A stretch of 64,000 nt of DNA from CAWIUB01 sp963839175. GTDB lineage: Bacteria > Actinomycetota > Actinomycetes > Mycobacteriales > Jatrophihabitantaceae. The first letter of the stretch is position 1; every line of letters begins with the position of its first letter. Position numbers and translations under genes: made by a program. The notes under the pieces are model-generated. The model made no database searches and was not told where the DNA came from. It saw nothing but the letters and a program-made list of their open reading frames with translations. Location of the stretch: the NCBI GenBank assembly GCA_963839175.1, contig CAWIUB010000046.1:1-64000 (forward strand), read 5' to 3'. Positions 17,078 to 25,843 of this stretch are shown piece after piece.

Positions 17078-20000
17078 GTGTCCAGGTTCTCTCCGGCAAC
17101 TCAGGCATGGTTCGACGGCGCATTCGCCGCCGCCACGCCGTCGCAGCAGGGCGCCTGGGATGCCATCGCGCGCGGTGAGCACACCCTGGTGGTCGCGCCC
17201 ACCGGGTCGGGCAAGACGCTCGCCGCGTTCCTCTCCGCCCTCGACCGGCTGGCTGGGCTGCCGCCGCCGGACGACCCGATGCGCCGTTGCCGGGTGTTGT
17301 ACGTCAGCCCGCTCAAAGCGCTGGCGGCAGACGTCGAACGCAACCTGCGCTCGCCGCTCGCCGGAATCCGCCAGGCAGCGGTCCGTCTCGGCCTGCCGAG
17401 CCCTGACATCACCGTCGCCATGCGCTCCGGTGACACGCCTGCCGACGAGCGGCGGCTGTTCGCCCGGCGTCCGTCCGACATCCTGATCACCACCCCCGAG
17501 TCGTTGTTCCTGCTGCTGACCTCGGCGGCGCGCGAGGCTCTGCGTGGCATCGACACCGTCATCGTCGACGAGCTGCATGCCATCTGCGCCACCAAACGCG
17601 GCGCCCACCTGACCCTGTCACTCGAACGACTCGACGCACTGCTCGACGCCCCGGCGCAACGCATCGGCCTGTCGGCCACGGTCCGCCCGGTCGGCGAGGT
17701 CGCCACATTTCTGGCCGGCGGGCGCCCGGTCAGCGTCGTGCAGCCGCCAATCGACAAGAGCTTCGACCTGCAGGTCGTCGTCCCGATCGAGGACATGTCA
17801 GCGCTTGGCGAAGCGCCCGGCGATCTGAGCGGACCAGCGGCGGGCGCCGAGCGGCGCGCGTCGATATGGCCGCACGTCGAGGAGCGGGTGCTCGACCTGA
17901 TCGAGGCCCACCGTTCCACGATCGTGTTCGCCAACTCCCGCCGGCTCGCCGAGCGGCTCACCGCAAGGCTCAACGAACTCGCCGACGAACGGCGCGATGA
18001 GCGCTCGCGCGAAGCGCGGGGTCCCCGCGAAATCGTGGAGCGATTTCGTGGGGTGCAAGTGCCCGCCGCCCGCGCGAGCGAAGCGAGCTTGCGGCGCGGA
18101 TCGCAGGACGGCCCCGAGCGGAGCGAGCGGGTCGGACGAGATTCGCCAGCGGCGGTTGAAACGGTTGCCAGGGCCCACCACGGTTCGGTCTCGCGCGAAC
18201 AGCGGGTGCTGGTCGAGGAGGAGCTCAAAGCGGGCCAGCTGCCGGCGGTCGTGGCCACGTCGTCGCTGGAGCTGGGCATCGACATGGGCGCCGTCGATCT
18301 GGTCGTGCAGGTCGAGTCACCGCCGTCCGTCGCGTCCGGCCTGCAGCGCGTGGGCCGCGCGGGTCATCAGGTCGGCGCGGTCTCTCGCGGCGTCATCTTT
18401 CCGAAGTACCGCGGCGACCTGGTCGAGTGCGCGGTCGTCGCCGAGCGGATGCGTGCCGGCGCGATCGAGTCGATGCGTTACCCACGCAATCCGCTGGACG
18501 TGCTGGCTCAGCAGATCGTGGCGATCGTGGCGATGGACCCCGTCACGGTCGACCAGATCGAGGATCTGGCTCGCCGTGCCGCGCCGTTCGCAGGGCTGCC
18601 GCGATCGGCGCTCGAGGCCGTGCTGGACATGCTGGCCGGCCGGTACCCGTCTGACGCGTTCGCCGAGCTGCGTCCTCGGCTGGTGTGGGATCGCGTAACT
18701 GGCGAGCTCACCACACGGCGGGGCGCCCAGCGGCTGGCGGTCACGAGTGGCGGCACGATCCCGGACCGCGGCCTGTTCGGCGTCTTCCTCATGGCCGGAG
18801 AAGGCCCACAACGGCGGGTGGGCGAACTGGACGAGGAGATGGTCTACGAGTCGCGGGTGGGCGACGTGTTCCTGCTCGGCTCGTCGTCCTGGCGGATCGA
18901 GGAGATCACGCACGACCGGGTCCTGGTCACGCCCGCACCTGGAGAGATCGGCCGGATGCCCTTCTGGAAGGGCGACTCGCCCGGCCGGCCGATCGAGCTG
19001 GGCCGAGCGCTGGGTGCCTTCCTGCGCGAGGTCGCTTCAGCGGACCCAGCCACCGCGGCCGCCCGGGCCCGGGCAGCCGGCCTCGACGAATGGGGCACCG
19101 CGAACCTGCTCGGGTACCTCGCCGAGCAGCGCGACGCCACCCGGCAGCTGCCCGACGACCGGACCGTGCTGGTCGAACGATTCCGCGACGAGTTGGGCGA
19201 CTGGCGGCTGGTCGTGCACTCGCCGTTCGGCGCACCCGTCAACGCCCCGTGGGCACTCGCCATCGGGGCGCGACTGCGCGAGCGTTACGGGCTCGACGTG
19301 CAGTCGATGCACTCCGACGACGGCATCGTGCTGCGGCTGCCCGAGTCGGACGGCGAGCCTCCCGGTGCAGACCTCGCAATGTTCGAGGCCGATGAGATCG
19401 AGACACTGGTCACCACCGAGGTCGGCAGTTCGGCGCTGCTCGCGTCGCGGTTTCGCGAGTGCGCTGCCCGCTCGTTGCTGCTTCCCAAACGCGATCCCCG
19501 GCGCCGCGCTCCTCTGTGGCAGCAGCGCCAGCGAGCCAACCAGCTGTTGCAGGTGGCGAGCGAATACGGCGACTTCCCGGTCGTCCTGGAGTCCATGCGC
19601 GAATGCCTGCAGGACGTCTATGACATGGCTGGGCTGACGGGGCTGATGCGCGATCTGGCTAACCGGACGGTGCGGGTGGTCGAGGTCGAAACGCCCGCGC
19701 CGTCACCGTTCGCCCGCTCGCTGCTGTTCGGCTACGTCGGCATGTTCCTGTACGAGGGCGACGCGCCGCTGGCCGAACGCCGCGCCCAAGCGCTGTCCCT
19801 GGATGCGACGCTGCTCGCCGAACTTCTCGGGTCCACCGAGCTGCGGGAGCTCCTCGACGCCGACTCGGTGGCCAGCGTCGAGGCGGAGCTGCAGCGACTG
19901 CCCAGCCAGCGCCACGCGCACGGCCAGGACGCGATACACGACCTGCTGCGGACGCTGGGCGACCTCACCACGGCCGAGGCACTAGCTCGCGGAGCCACCG

Positions 20001-21706
20001 CGCACGAGCTGGTCGAGCTCGAGGCGCACCGCCGGCTGATCCGAGTCCGGATCGGCGGCGACGAGCGGTGGATCGCGATCGAAGACGCCGGCCGGCTACG
20101 CGACGCGCTGGGCACGGCCCTTCCGGTAGGCGTGCCGGAGGCGTTCACCGAGCCGGTGCGCGACCCGCTCGGGGACCTGGTGGCCCGCTTCGCCCGCACC
20201 CACGGCCCGTTCCGGGCCGAGGAGGTCGGGCACCGGCTGGGCCTCGGGGTCGCCGTTGTGGCGTCGGCACTGGACCGGTTGCGCACCACGGCACGCTTGG
20301 TGCAGGGCGAATTCCGGCCCGGCGCCGTCGGACTGGACTGGTGCGATGCCGAGGTGCTGCGGGCGATCCGACGGCGTTCGCTCGCCGCATTGCGTCGCGA
20401 CGTCGAACCGGTGCCGCCGGACGCTTTGGTGCGCTTCGTCCTCGGCTGGCAGGGCTGCACACCAGCGTCCAGCGCAGGGCGAGGCGTCGACGGACTGCTC
20501 CGCGTCGTCGAGCAGCTGGCGGGCACGCCGTTGCCGGCGAGCGCGCTCGAGTCGCTGATCCTGCCCAGCCGAGTCATGGACTACGCCCCGGCGCTGCTCG
20601 ACGAGCTGACCATCAGCGGCGAGGTGCTATGGGCCGGTGCCGGGGCGCTCGGCAGTTCGGACGGCTGGCTCGTGCTGGCGCCAGCGGGCGTGGCCGACGC
20701 GCTGTTGCCCGAGGTGGCCGAGGTCGGGCAGACCCCCGTGCACGCCGCGCTCCTCGATGCCCTCGACGGTGACCAGGGCCTATTCTTCCGCTCGCTGGCC
20801 GAACGGGCCGCGATCGGCGACAGCGACGAGCTGATCGCCGCCGCCATCTGGGACCTGATCTGGGCAGGCGCGGTTACCAACGACACGCTGGCTCCGGTGC
20901 GGGGGCTGCTGGACGGGCCGGGCCGGGGGGCGCACATTCGCCGTCCACGGCCGCCGCGGGCGCGATATGGCCGCTACGCCGGGCTGTCGCCCGTCCGCGC
21001 GGCGACCCGCAGCACGCCACGGACGATGACCGGACGCTGGTCACGGCCGCCGCAGCGGGCCACCGACGCCACCCGGCGCGCCGTGGCAGCCGCCGATGCG
21101 CTGCTCGACAGGTACGGCGTCGTCACCCGGGGGGTCGTGGCGGCCGAGCGAATCCCGGGGGGCTTCGCGGCCGTGTATCCAGTCCTCAAGGCAGCGGAGG
21201 AGTCTGGTCACGCCCGGCGGGGGTATTTCGTCGAAGGCCTCGGCGCAGCGCAGTTCGCGCTGCCGACAGCCGTGGATCGGCTGCGGAGCTACAGCCGCGG
21301 GGCGTCAGCCGATCCCACTGGCGGCGCACGTGCGCTCGTCCTGGCGGCCACCGACCCGGCGAATCCCTACGGCGCAGCCCTGCCGTGGCCCGAGCGCGAT
21401 CCGGCCACCGAGGGCAGACGCGGACACCAGCCCGCGCGCAAGGCCGGCGCCCTGGTCGTTCTGTTTGACGGCGCGTGCGTCCTCTACGTAGAACGCGGCG
21501 GGCGGACCCTGCTCTCGTTCGCCGAGGATCCCGCGGTCCTGCAACCGGCCGCGGACGCCCTCGCCCTCGCCGTCCGGGACGGGGCGCTCGGCCGGCTCTC
21601 GGTCGAACGGGCGGACGGCAGTCCGGTGACAGGATCCGCGCTAGGCGACGCGCTTGCGGCTGCGGGCTTCCGTCCGACACCGCGTGGGCTACGAATGCGC
21701 GGCTGA
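17078..21706 (+). CDS. lhr: Large ATP-dependent helicase Lhr
   Basis: A superfamily 2 DNA helicase/DNA repair protein of about 1,542 residues, the usual size for Lhr. The chosen start is GTG 17078 (SRFSPATQAWFDGAF), where homology begins. The Walker A is APTGSGKT near 40-47 and the DEAD-type box is DELH near 162. Motif VI-like QRVGRAGHQ follows, with the Lhr core after it and a long C-terminal domain. Within RecA-like domain 2, between the conserved LNELADER and HHGSVSREQR, there is an extra stretch of about 55 residues rich in Arg/Ser/Glu, encoded by repeat-like DNA (separate entry). It ends 17 nt before nei, so the two repair genes form a probable operon. Confidence 0.95.
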   Translation: MSRFSPATQAWFDGAFAAATPSQQGAWDAIARGEHTLVVAPTGSGKTLAAFLSALDRLAGLPPPDDPMRRCRVLYVSPLKALAADVERNLRSPLAGIRQAAVRLGLPSPDITVAMRSGDTPADERRLFARRPSDILITTPESLFLLLTSAAREALRGIDTVIVDELHAICATKRGAHLTLSLERLDALLDAPAQRIGLSATVRPVGEVATFLAGGRPVSVVQPPIDKSFDLQVVVPIEDMSALGEAPGDLSGPAAGAERRASIWPHVEERVLDLIEAHRSTIVFANSRRLAERLTARLNELADERRDERSREARGPREIVERFRGVQVPAARASEASLRRGSQDGPERSERVGRDSPAAVETVARAHHGSVSREQRVLVEEELKAGQLPAVVATSSLELGIDMGAVDLVVQVESPPSVASGLQRVGRAGHQVGAVSRGVIFPKYRGDLVECAVVAERMRAGAIESMRYPRNPLDVLAQQIVAIVAMDPVTVDQIEDLARRAAPFAGLPRSALEAVLDMLAGRYPSDAFAELRPRLVWDRVTGELTTRRGAQRLAVTSGGTIPDRGLFGVFLMAGEGPQRRVGELDEEMVYESRVGDVFLLGSSSWRIEEITHDRVLVTPAPGEIGRMPFWKGDSPGRPIELGRALGAFLREVASADPATAAARARAAGLDEWGTANLLGYLAEQRDATRQLPDDRTVLVERFRDELGDWRLVVHSPFGAPVNAPWALAIGARLRERYGLDVQSMHSDDGIVLRLPESDGEPPGADLAMFEADEIETLVTTEVGSSALLASRFRECAARSLLLPKRDPRRRAPLWQQRQRANQLLQVASEYGDFPVVLESMRECLQDVYDMAGLTGLMRDLANRTVRVVEVETPAPSPFARSLLFGYVGMFLYEGDAPLAERRAQALSLDATLLAELLGSTELRELLDADSVASVEAELQRLPSQRHAHGQDAIHDLLRTLGDLTTAEALARGATAHELVELEAHRRLIRVRIGGDERWIAIEDAGRLRDALGTALPVGVPEAFTEPVRDPLGDLVARFARTHGPFRAEEVGHRLGLGVAVVASALDRLRTTARLVQGEFRPGAVGLDWCDAEVLRAIRRRSLAALRRDVEPVPPDALVRFVLGWQGCTPASSAGRGVDGLLRVVEQLAGTPLPASALESLILPSRVMDYAPALLDELTISGEVLWAGAGALGSSDGWLVLAPAGVADALLPEVAEVGQTPVHAALLDALDGDQGLFFRSLAERAAIGDSDELIAAAIWDLIWAGAVTNDTLAPVRGLLDGPGRGAHIRRPRPPRARYGRYAGLSPVRAATRSTPRTMTGRWSRPPQRATDATRRAVAAADALLDRYGVVTRGVVAAERIPGGFAAVYPVLKAAEESGHARRGYFVEGLGAAQFALPTAVDRLRSYSRGASADPTGGARALVLAATDPANPYGAALPWPERDPATEGRRGHQPARKAGALVVLFDGACVLYVERGGRTLLSFAEDPAVLQPAADALALAVRDGALGRLSVERADGSPVTGSALGDALAAAGFRPTPRGLRMRG
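17990..18165 (+). repeat. Dispersed-repeat-like insertion inside lhr
   Basis: This stretch codes for the extra residues in Lhr (SREARGPREIVERFRG ... SEASLRRGSQDGPERSERVG). It contains a 21-nt block at 17994-18014 that recurs exactly at 60741-60761 beside infB. It also has mirror-symmetric GAGCGAAGCGAG at 18076-18087, which recurs near 60814-60826. Such GAGCGAAGCGAG tracts are typical of small intergenic repeats in actinobacteria. Here the element has been absorbed in frame. Confidence 0.7.
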
Positions 21707-21722
21707 GCCGACGCGGATCACC

Positions 21723-22508
21723 ATGCCCGAAGGCGACATCGTCTGGCTCACGGTGCGCAGGCTGCATCACGCGCTGGCCGGCCGGGTGGTGACAAGGTTC
21801 GAACTGCGGGTACCGGCCCTCGTGCTTACCGACCTGCGGGGCCGCACGATGCGCGAGGTGGTTGCCCGTGGCAAACACATCCTCATGCGATTCGACAACG
21901 GCACGACGGTGCATACCCACCTACGCATGGACGGCGCGTGGCATTTGTCCGCGGCCGGATCCGCGCTGCGCGGCGGCCCACAGCACGCCATTCGAGCGTT
22001 CGTCGGCAACTCGGACTGGCTTGCCGTGGGCTACCGGGTGCATAACATTCGGCTCGTGCCGAGCGCAGAAGAAGATCGCCTGGTAGGACACCTTGGTCCG
22101 GACCTGCTTGGTCCAGATTGGGACCTCGACGAAGCGGTGCGCCGCCTGCTTCGAGACCGGCAGCGCCCGGTAGGTGAGGCGCTGGTCGACCAGACCAACC
22201 TGGCGGGTGTCGGCAACCTGTACAAGGCCGAGGCGCTTTTCCTGCGCCGAGTCAATCCGTGGACGCCCGTCGGTCAGGTCGCGAACCTGGCCGAGCTGGC
22301 CGACGTCGCGCGCCGGCTGCTATGGGCCAATCGTGAGCACCCTGAGCAGTCCACCACCGGTCTGACGCTACGAGGCAGCGAGCATTGGGTCTATCGGCGC
22401 GGTGGCCAGCCGTGCCGCAGATGTGGCACGCCGATCGCGGTAGCCGACCAGGGCGGGCCGCCGCGGCAGCGGGTTACCTGGTGGTGCCCAGGCTGTCAGC
22501 ACAGCTGA
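21723..22508 (+). CDS. nei: Endonuclease VIII-type DNA glycosylase/AP lyase (Nei/Fpg family)
   Basis: It removes oxidised bases and nicks the abasic site. The 261-residue protein starts MPEGD; after Met removal Pro1 is the nucleophile and Glu2 the acid. MPEGD is the endonuclease VIII version, versus MPELPE in Fpg. An H2TH region is at about 125-180 (VDQTNLAGVGNLYKAE). The zinc finger at the C-terminus is CRRCGTPI ... WWCPGCQ. It is coupled to lhr. Confidence 0.93.
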   Translation: MPEGDIVWLTVRRLHHALAGRVVTRFELRVPALVLTDLRGRTMREVVARGKHILMRFDNGTTVHTHLRMDGAWHLSAAGSALRGGPQHAIRAFVGNSDWLAVGYRVHNIRLVPSAEEDRLVGHLGPDLLGPDWDLDEAVRRLLRDRQRPVGEALVDQTNLAGVGNLYKAEALFLRRVNPWTPVGQVANLAELADVARRLLWANREHPEQSTTGLTLRGSEHWVYRRGGQPCRRCGTPIAVADQGGPPRQRVTWWCPGCQHS

Positions 22509-22523
22509 TCGGCTGACGCACGC

Positions 22524-23387
22524 TCAGGACTGCTCAGGGGTTCTGGCCGGTGCCTGTGTGGGGAGACCGGTCGTCGTCGGTGTCGGCGGTGCCGGCGCCG
22601 GGGCCGGGTTTTCGATCGCCGGAGCCGTGCTGCCTTCGACCGCCGCGGTCTCGGGCTGGTCGTGCCGCAACGATGCCCGGATCTCTTCCAGCCGCGCCGA
22701 ACCCTCGAGATTGATTGTGGCCTTCTTGATCTCGATCATGCGCCCGGCAACCGAGTTCTTGGCCAGGTCTGCCTGGCCGAGCGCGTTCGCGTAGCGCTGT
22801 TCGATCTTGTCGCGGACCTCGTCAAGGGAGGGCACATTCGAGGGTGCCGCCATTTCGCTCATCTGCTGCAGTGAGGCCGAGACTGTCTCCTGCATCTTGG
22901 CCTGGTCGAGCTGGCTGAGCAGCTTGGTACGCTCGGCGAGCTTCTCTTGCAGCATCGTGGCGTTGTTGTCGACCGCCTCGCGGGCCTGTGCCGCGGCCTG
23001 GATCGCCTGGTCGTGAAGCCCCTTCATGTCCTCGGCGGACTGCTCGGCACTGACCAGCTGGTTGGCCAGCGCCTGGGCGGTCTCCTCGAAGTCCTCGGCC
23101 TTGGCCTCATTGCCCTCGGACCGCGCCTTGTCAGCCAGGACGAGGGCTTGCTTGGCCTGCGCCTGCAGGGTATCGACCTGGTTGAGCTGCCGGTCGAGCT
23201 TCATCTCGAGTTGTCGCTGGTTGCCGATGACGTTCGCTGCCTGGCGGGTCAGCTGCGCGTGCTGGTTTTGCGCCTCTTGGATCGCCTGCTGGATCTGGAT
23301 CTTGGGGTCGGCCCGCTCGTCAACCTTGGCGCCGAACCAGGACATGAAGTATTTCCACGCCCGAATGAACGGATTAGGTTTGGCCAT
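22524..23387 (-). CDS. pspA: Phage shock protein A (PspA/IM30 family)
   Basis: A peripheral membrane coiled-coil protein that stabilises stressed membranes (ESCRT-III superfamily). The 287-residue protein has the N-terminal amphipathic helix (NPFIRAWKYFMSWFGAKVD), then helices rich in Gln/Ala to about 230, then a Pro-rich tail of about 45 residues (PAPAPAPPTPTTT), disordered and not conserved. In mycobacteria the ClgR regulator turns this gene on; clgR lies two genes upstream on the same strand. Confidence 0.93.
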   Translation of the reverse strand: MAKPNPFIRAWKYFMSWFGAKVDERADPKIQIQQAIQEAQNQHAQLTRQAANVIGNQRQLEMKLDRQLNQVDTLQAQAKQALVLADKARSEGNEAKAEDFEETAQALANQLVSAEQSAEDMKGLHDQAIQAAAQAREAVDNNATMLQEKLAERTKLLSQLDQAKMQETVSASLQQMSEMAAPSNVPSLDEVRDKIEQRYANALGQADLAKNSVAGRMIEIKKATINLEGSARLEEIRASLRHDQPETAAVEGSTAPAIENPAPAPAPPTPTTTGLPTQAPARTPEQS

Positions 23388-23506
23388 TTATGTCGCCCTC
23401 CAGGTGTGCTGACTGACACGATGTTGTCCGTCGCTGTACTCATCGTGTCACGAGCAGCGGCGAATATCTCAAGATCCTCTCCGGAACGATCGCCGTGCGC
23501 AACCGA

Positions 23507-24175
23507 TCAGGCCGGGAGCGCCTGCCCGGCAGGTCCGGCTGGCAGCGTCGACGATGCAGCCGACGGCGAGGCAGCGGCCGACAAGCCGGCCAGCAGGATT
23601 TCCAGATCCGCGGCGATGGCGGGCGGCGCGGCAGGGGTGACCAGGTAGGAGGCGAGCCAGCGCAGCACCGTGTCCGTCCCGCGCCATCCTGCTGCCGTGA
23701 GCACCGCGTCGACGGCAGCGCGCGCGGTGCGCCACCCCTCGGCCGAGGCATCTATCCGCGACAGGGCAGCCAGCGTGGCCGGCTCGACGTCGGCCAGGGC
23801 GCTGCGTAGTGGGTGCTCGGACAGCGCCGTGGCAGCCTGGCCCAGAGCATCCGGCAGCGCTCGGTCGCGACCGCCGGCGATCAACGCCTCGATCTCGTTC
23901 GTGAGCAACGCGGCGAGCACGGCATCGCGGGTCCGGAAGTGGTTGTAGAGCGTCGCCTTGGCAACGCCTGCCGCCGCGGCCACCTGGGCCATGGTGATCC
24001 TGGTGCCGCTTACCTGGACCGCTCGGCGCGCCCCGTCGAGCAATGCGGCGCGTGTTCGGTCCATCGCATTGCCGGCGCGCGACCTGGTGCCTGCCGGACG
24101 CACGGGTGGCGCGGAGGCGATACGCGGCGGCTGCGCGGTGGATCGGAACAACGTGTCAAACAGCGGATCGCCCAT
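23507..24175 (-). CDS. TetR/AcrR family regulator
   Basis: An N-terminal helix-turn-helix (about 40-85: LLDGARRAVQVSGTRITMAQVAAAAGVAKATLYNHFRTRDAVLAALL) marks the family. The C-terminal ligand domain is Ala-rich and not assignable. ATG 24175 (GDPLFDTLF) was chosen over a longer 239-residue frame. It lies between clgR and pspA on the same strand, where mycobacteria have no TetR gene, so it may tune the envelope-stress genes; this is inference. Confidence 0.82.
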   Translation of the reverse strand: MGDPLFDTLFRSTAQPPRIASAPPVRPAGTRSRAGNAMDRTRAALLDGARRAVQVSGTRITMAQVAAAAGVAKATLYNHFRTRDAVLAALLTNEIEALIAGGRDRALPDALGQAATALSEHPLRSALADVEPATLAALSRIDASAEGWRTARAAVDAVLTAAGWRGTDTVLRWLASYLVTPAAPPAIAADLEILLAGLSAAASPSAASSTLPAGPAGQALPA

Positions 24176-24246
24176 GCTCGGCACGCTACCGCCAGGGTGG
24201 GCACATACCGTGGCGGCGCGCGGCAAGCTGATCGGGGCCGGGCGGC

Positions 24247-24588
24247 TCAGGCGGCGACGGTCGGCAATGCGCGCATCTGGGGGCCGGCACTCTCGCCGGA
24301 ACCCGCTGGCGCCACCATCGTGCGTCCGCTGCCGGCTACTGCGCCCACGAGCTTCTCCTCGCGACGCAGCGTGTCGGTGACCTCACGAAACAGCTCGGAC
24401 AGCTCGACATCGAGGGCGGAGCAGATCGCGGCGAGCAACTCGGACGAGGGCTCCTTCTGCCCACGCTCGACCTCGGAGAGGTAGCCGAGGCTCACCCGGG
24501 CGTTCGATGACACCTCGCGCAGCGTGCGCCGCTGGCGCAGCCGGATCCCCCGCAGGGTCTCGCCGACCACCTGTCGAAGCACAGCCAT
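24247..24588 (-). CDS. clgR: ClgR-like XRE family transcriptional activator
   Basis: A 113-residue protein with an XRE helix-turn-helix at about 12-67 (LRGIRLRQRRTLREVSSNARVSLGYLSEVERGQKEPSSELLAAICSALDVELSELF). This sequence is typical of ClgR, which activates clp protease and pspA-type genes in actinobacteria. Its place next to pspA and cinA/pgsA matches mycobacterial clgR. The C-terminus of ClgR usually carries a protease-recognised Ala-Ala end, and this protein ends in VAA, consistent with Clp-mediated turnover. Confidence 0.85.
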   Translation of the reverse strand: MAVLRQVVGETLRGIRLRQRRTLREVSSNARVSLGYLSEVERGQKEPSSELLAAICSALDVELSELFREVTDTLRREEKLVGAVAGSGRTMVAPAGSGESAGPQMRALPTVAA

Positions 24589-24695
24589 GGTGCGAAACCC
24601 CCTTCACGACAGTCCAGCACGGTCGCCCCGCTGGCGACCGGCATTCACGGTACCTGGCGCCTCGGACGCAGACCTGCGCTGCGACGCGCGTACGC

Positions 24696-25205
24696 TCACG
24701 GCGAACGTAACGCTGTAATCGCACGCCCGCATTCCCGTCTCAGCAAGTCCACGGTTGCCGCAACGGCCGCGGCGCGGATCGCGGCCCGGTCTCCGGTCAA
24801 GTCGCGCTCGGCGAGTGTCTCTTCGTCCGGCCCGGCAATCGCGATGTACACCCGGCCGACCGGCTGGTTGTCCTGTTCGTCGGGCCCAGCGACACCGGTG
24901 ACGCCCACGCCGTACGTCGCCCCGAGTCGGCGCCGGACGCCGTCGGCGAGCGCCATCGCGACGTCGGGATCCACCGGTCCGCGTTCCCGCAGCAGTGCCT
25001 CGGGGACGCTGGCAAGGGTCGCCTTGAGATCCGTCGCATAGACGACCACGCCGCCGCGGATCGTGGAGCTCGCGCCAGGCGTGGCGGTCAGGGCTGCAGT
25101 GACCAAGCCGCCGGTGAGCGACTCCGCGACGGCCACCGTGGCGCCGAGCTCGCCGAGCTCGGCGTGCAGCGGCACCAGGGCGCGCGCGTAATCGGGCCCG
25201 GTCAT
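24696..25205 (-). CDS. cinA: CinA C-terminal domain protein, nicotinamide-nucleotide amidohydrolase
   Basis: Members of the PncC/CinA-C family deamidate nicotinamide mononucleotide to recycle NAD. The 169-residue protein covers only the amidase domain, with the family signature VAVAESLTGGLVTAALTATPGASSTIRGGVVVYATDLK and VGVTGVAGPD. The N-terminal MoCF-like half of full CinA is absent, as in E. coli YgaD. Its start overlaps the pgsA stop by 4 bp. Confidence 0.92.
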   Translation of the reverse strand: MTGPDYARALVPLHAELGELGATVAVAESLTGGLVTAALTATPGASSTIRGGVVVYATDLKATLASVPEALLRERGPVDPDVAMALADGVRRRLGATYGVGVTGVAGPDEQDNQPVGRVYIAIAGPDEETLAERDLTGDRAAIRAAAVAATVDLLRRECGRAITALRSP

Positions 25206-25843
25206 GTCGGGCCGCTACTCATCGTGGCCGGGCGCGGCGCACGGCGCAGCCGCGTAGCACGTGCGATGTAGTCGACGCCGGTAACTACGGCCAGCGCGAC
25301 GGCGATCCCCATGACGATCTCGGCAACCGTATGCAGCCAGCCGGACAGCGGTAGCACGTAGAGCCCGATGGCTACCGCCTGCAGCAGCGTCTTGAGCTTT
25401 CCGCCGCGGCTGGCCGGGATGACGCCGTGCCGAATCACCCAAAACCGCAGCAGGGTTACCCCGACTTCGCGCGTGAGCACGATCACGGTGATCCACCAGG
25501 GCAGTTCGCCGAGTGCCGACAGACCTACCAGCGCCGTCCCGATCAGTGCCTTGTCGGCAATCGGGTCGGCGAGCTTGCCGAACTCGGTAACGAGTCCGCG
25601 ACGGCGGGCGATCTCCCCGTCGAGCCGATCGGTCAGTGACGCGACGGCGAAGACGACCCCGGCAGCGATTCGCCAGCTGGTCTGGTGACCTCCATGGGCG
25701 AAGAGAAGCAACGCAAAGACCGGGACAAGGAACAATCGCAGGACGGTGAGCGCGTTGGCGATGTTCCAGGCGGACGCGGGACCCGGCGGATCCGAGATCG
25801 GATCCGTTTGTGCTCGGCGCGACGAGGCCGGGCGGGTGGTCAC
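25202..25843 (-). CDS. pgsA: CDP-diacylglycerol-glycerol-3-phosphate 3-phosphatidyltransferase
   Basis: An integral membrane enzyme of phosphatidylglycerol synthesis. The 213-residue protein contains the CDP-alcohol phosphotransferase motif D-G-x2-A-R-x8-G-x3-D-x3-D (DGEIARRRG ... GKLADPIAD) and about five hydrophobic helices. It overlaps both rimO (start, 4 bp) and cinA (end, 4 bp), so the three genes are translationally coupled. The mycobacterial paralogue at this locus is called pgsA3. Confidence 0.93.
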   Translation of the reverse strand: MTTRPASSRRAQTDPISDPPGPASAWNIANALTVLRLFLVPVFALLLFAHGGHQTSWRIAAGVVFAVASLTDRLDGEIARRRGLVTEFGKLADPIADKALIGTALVGLSALGELPWWITVIVLTREVGVTLLRFWVIRHGVIPASRGGKLKTLLQAVAIGLYVLPLSGWLHTVAEIVMGIAVALAVVTGVDYIARATRLRRAPRPATMSSGPT

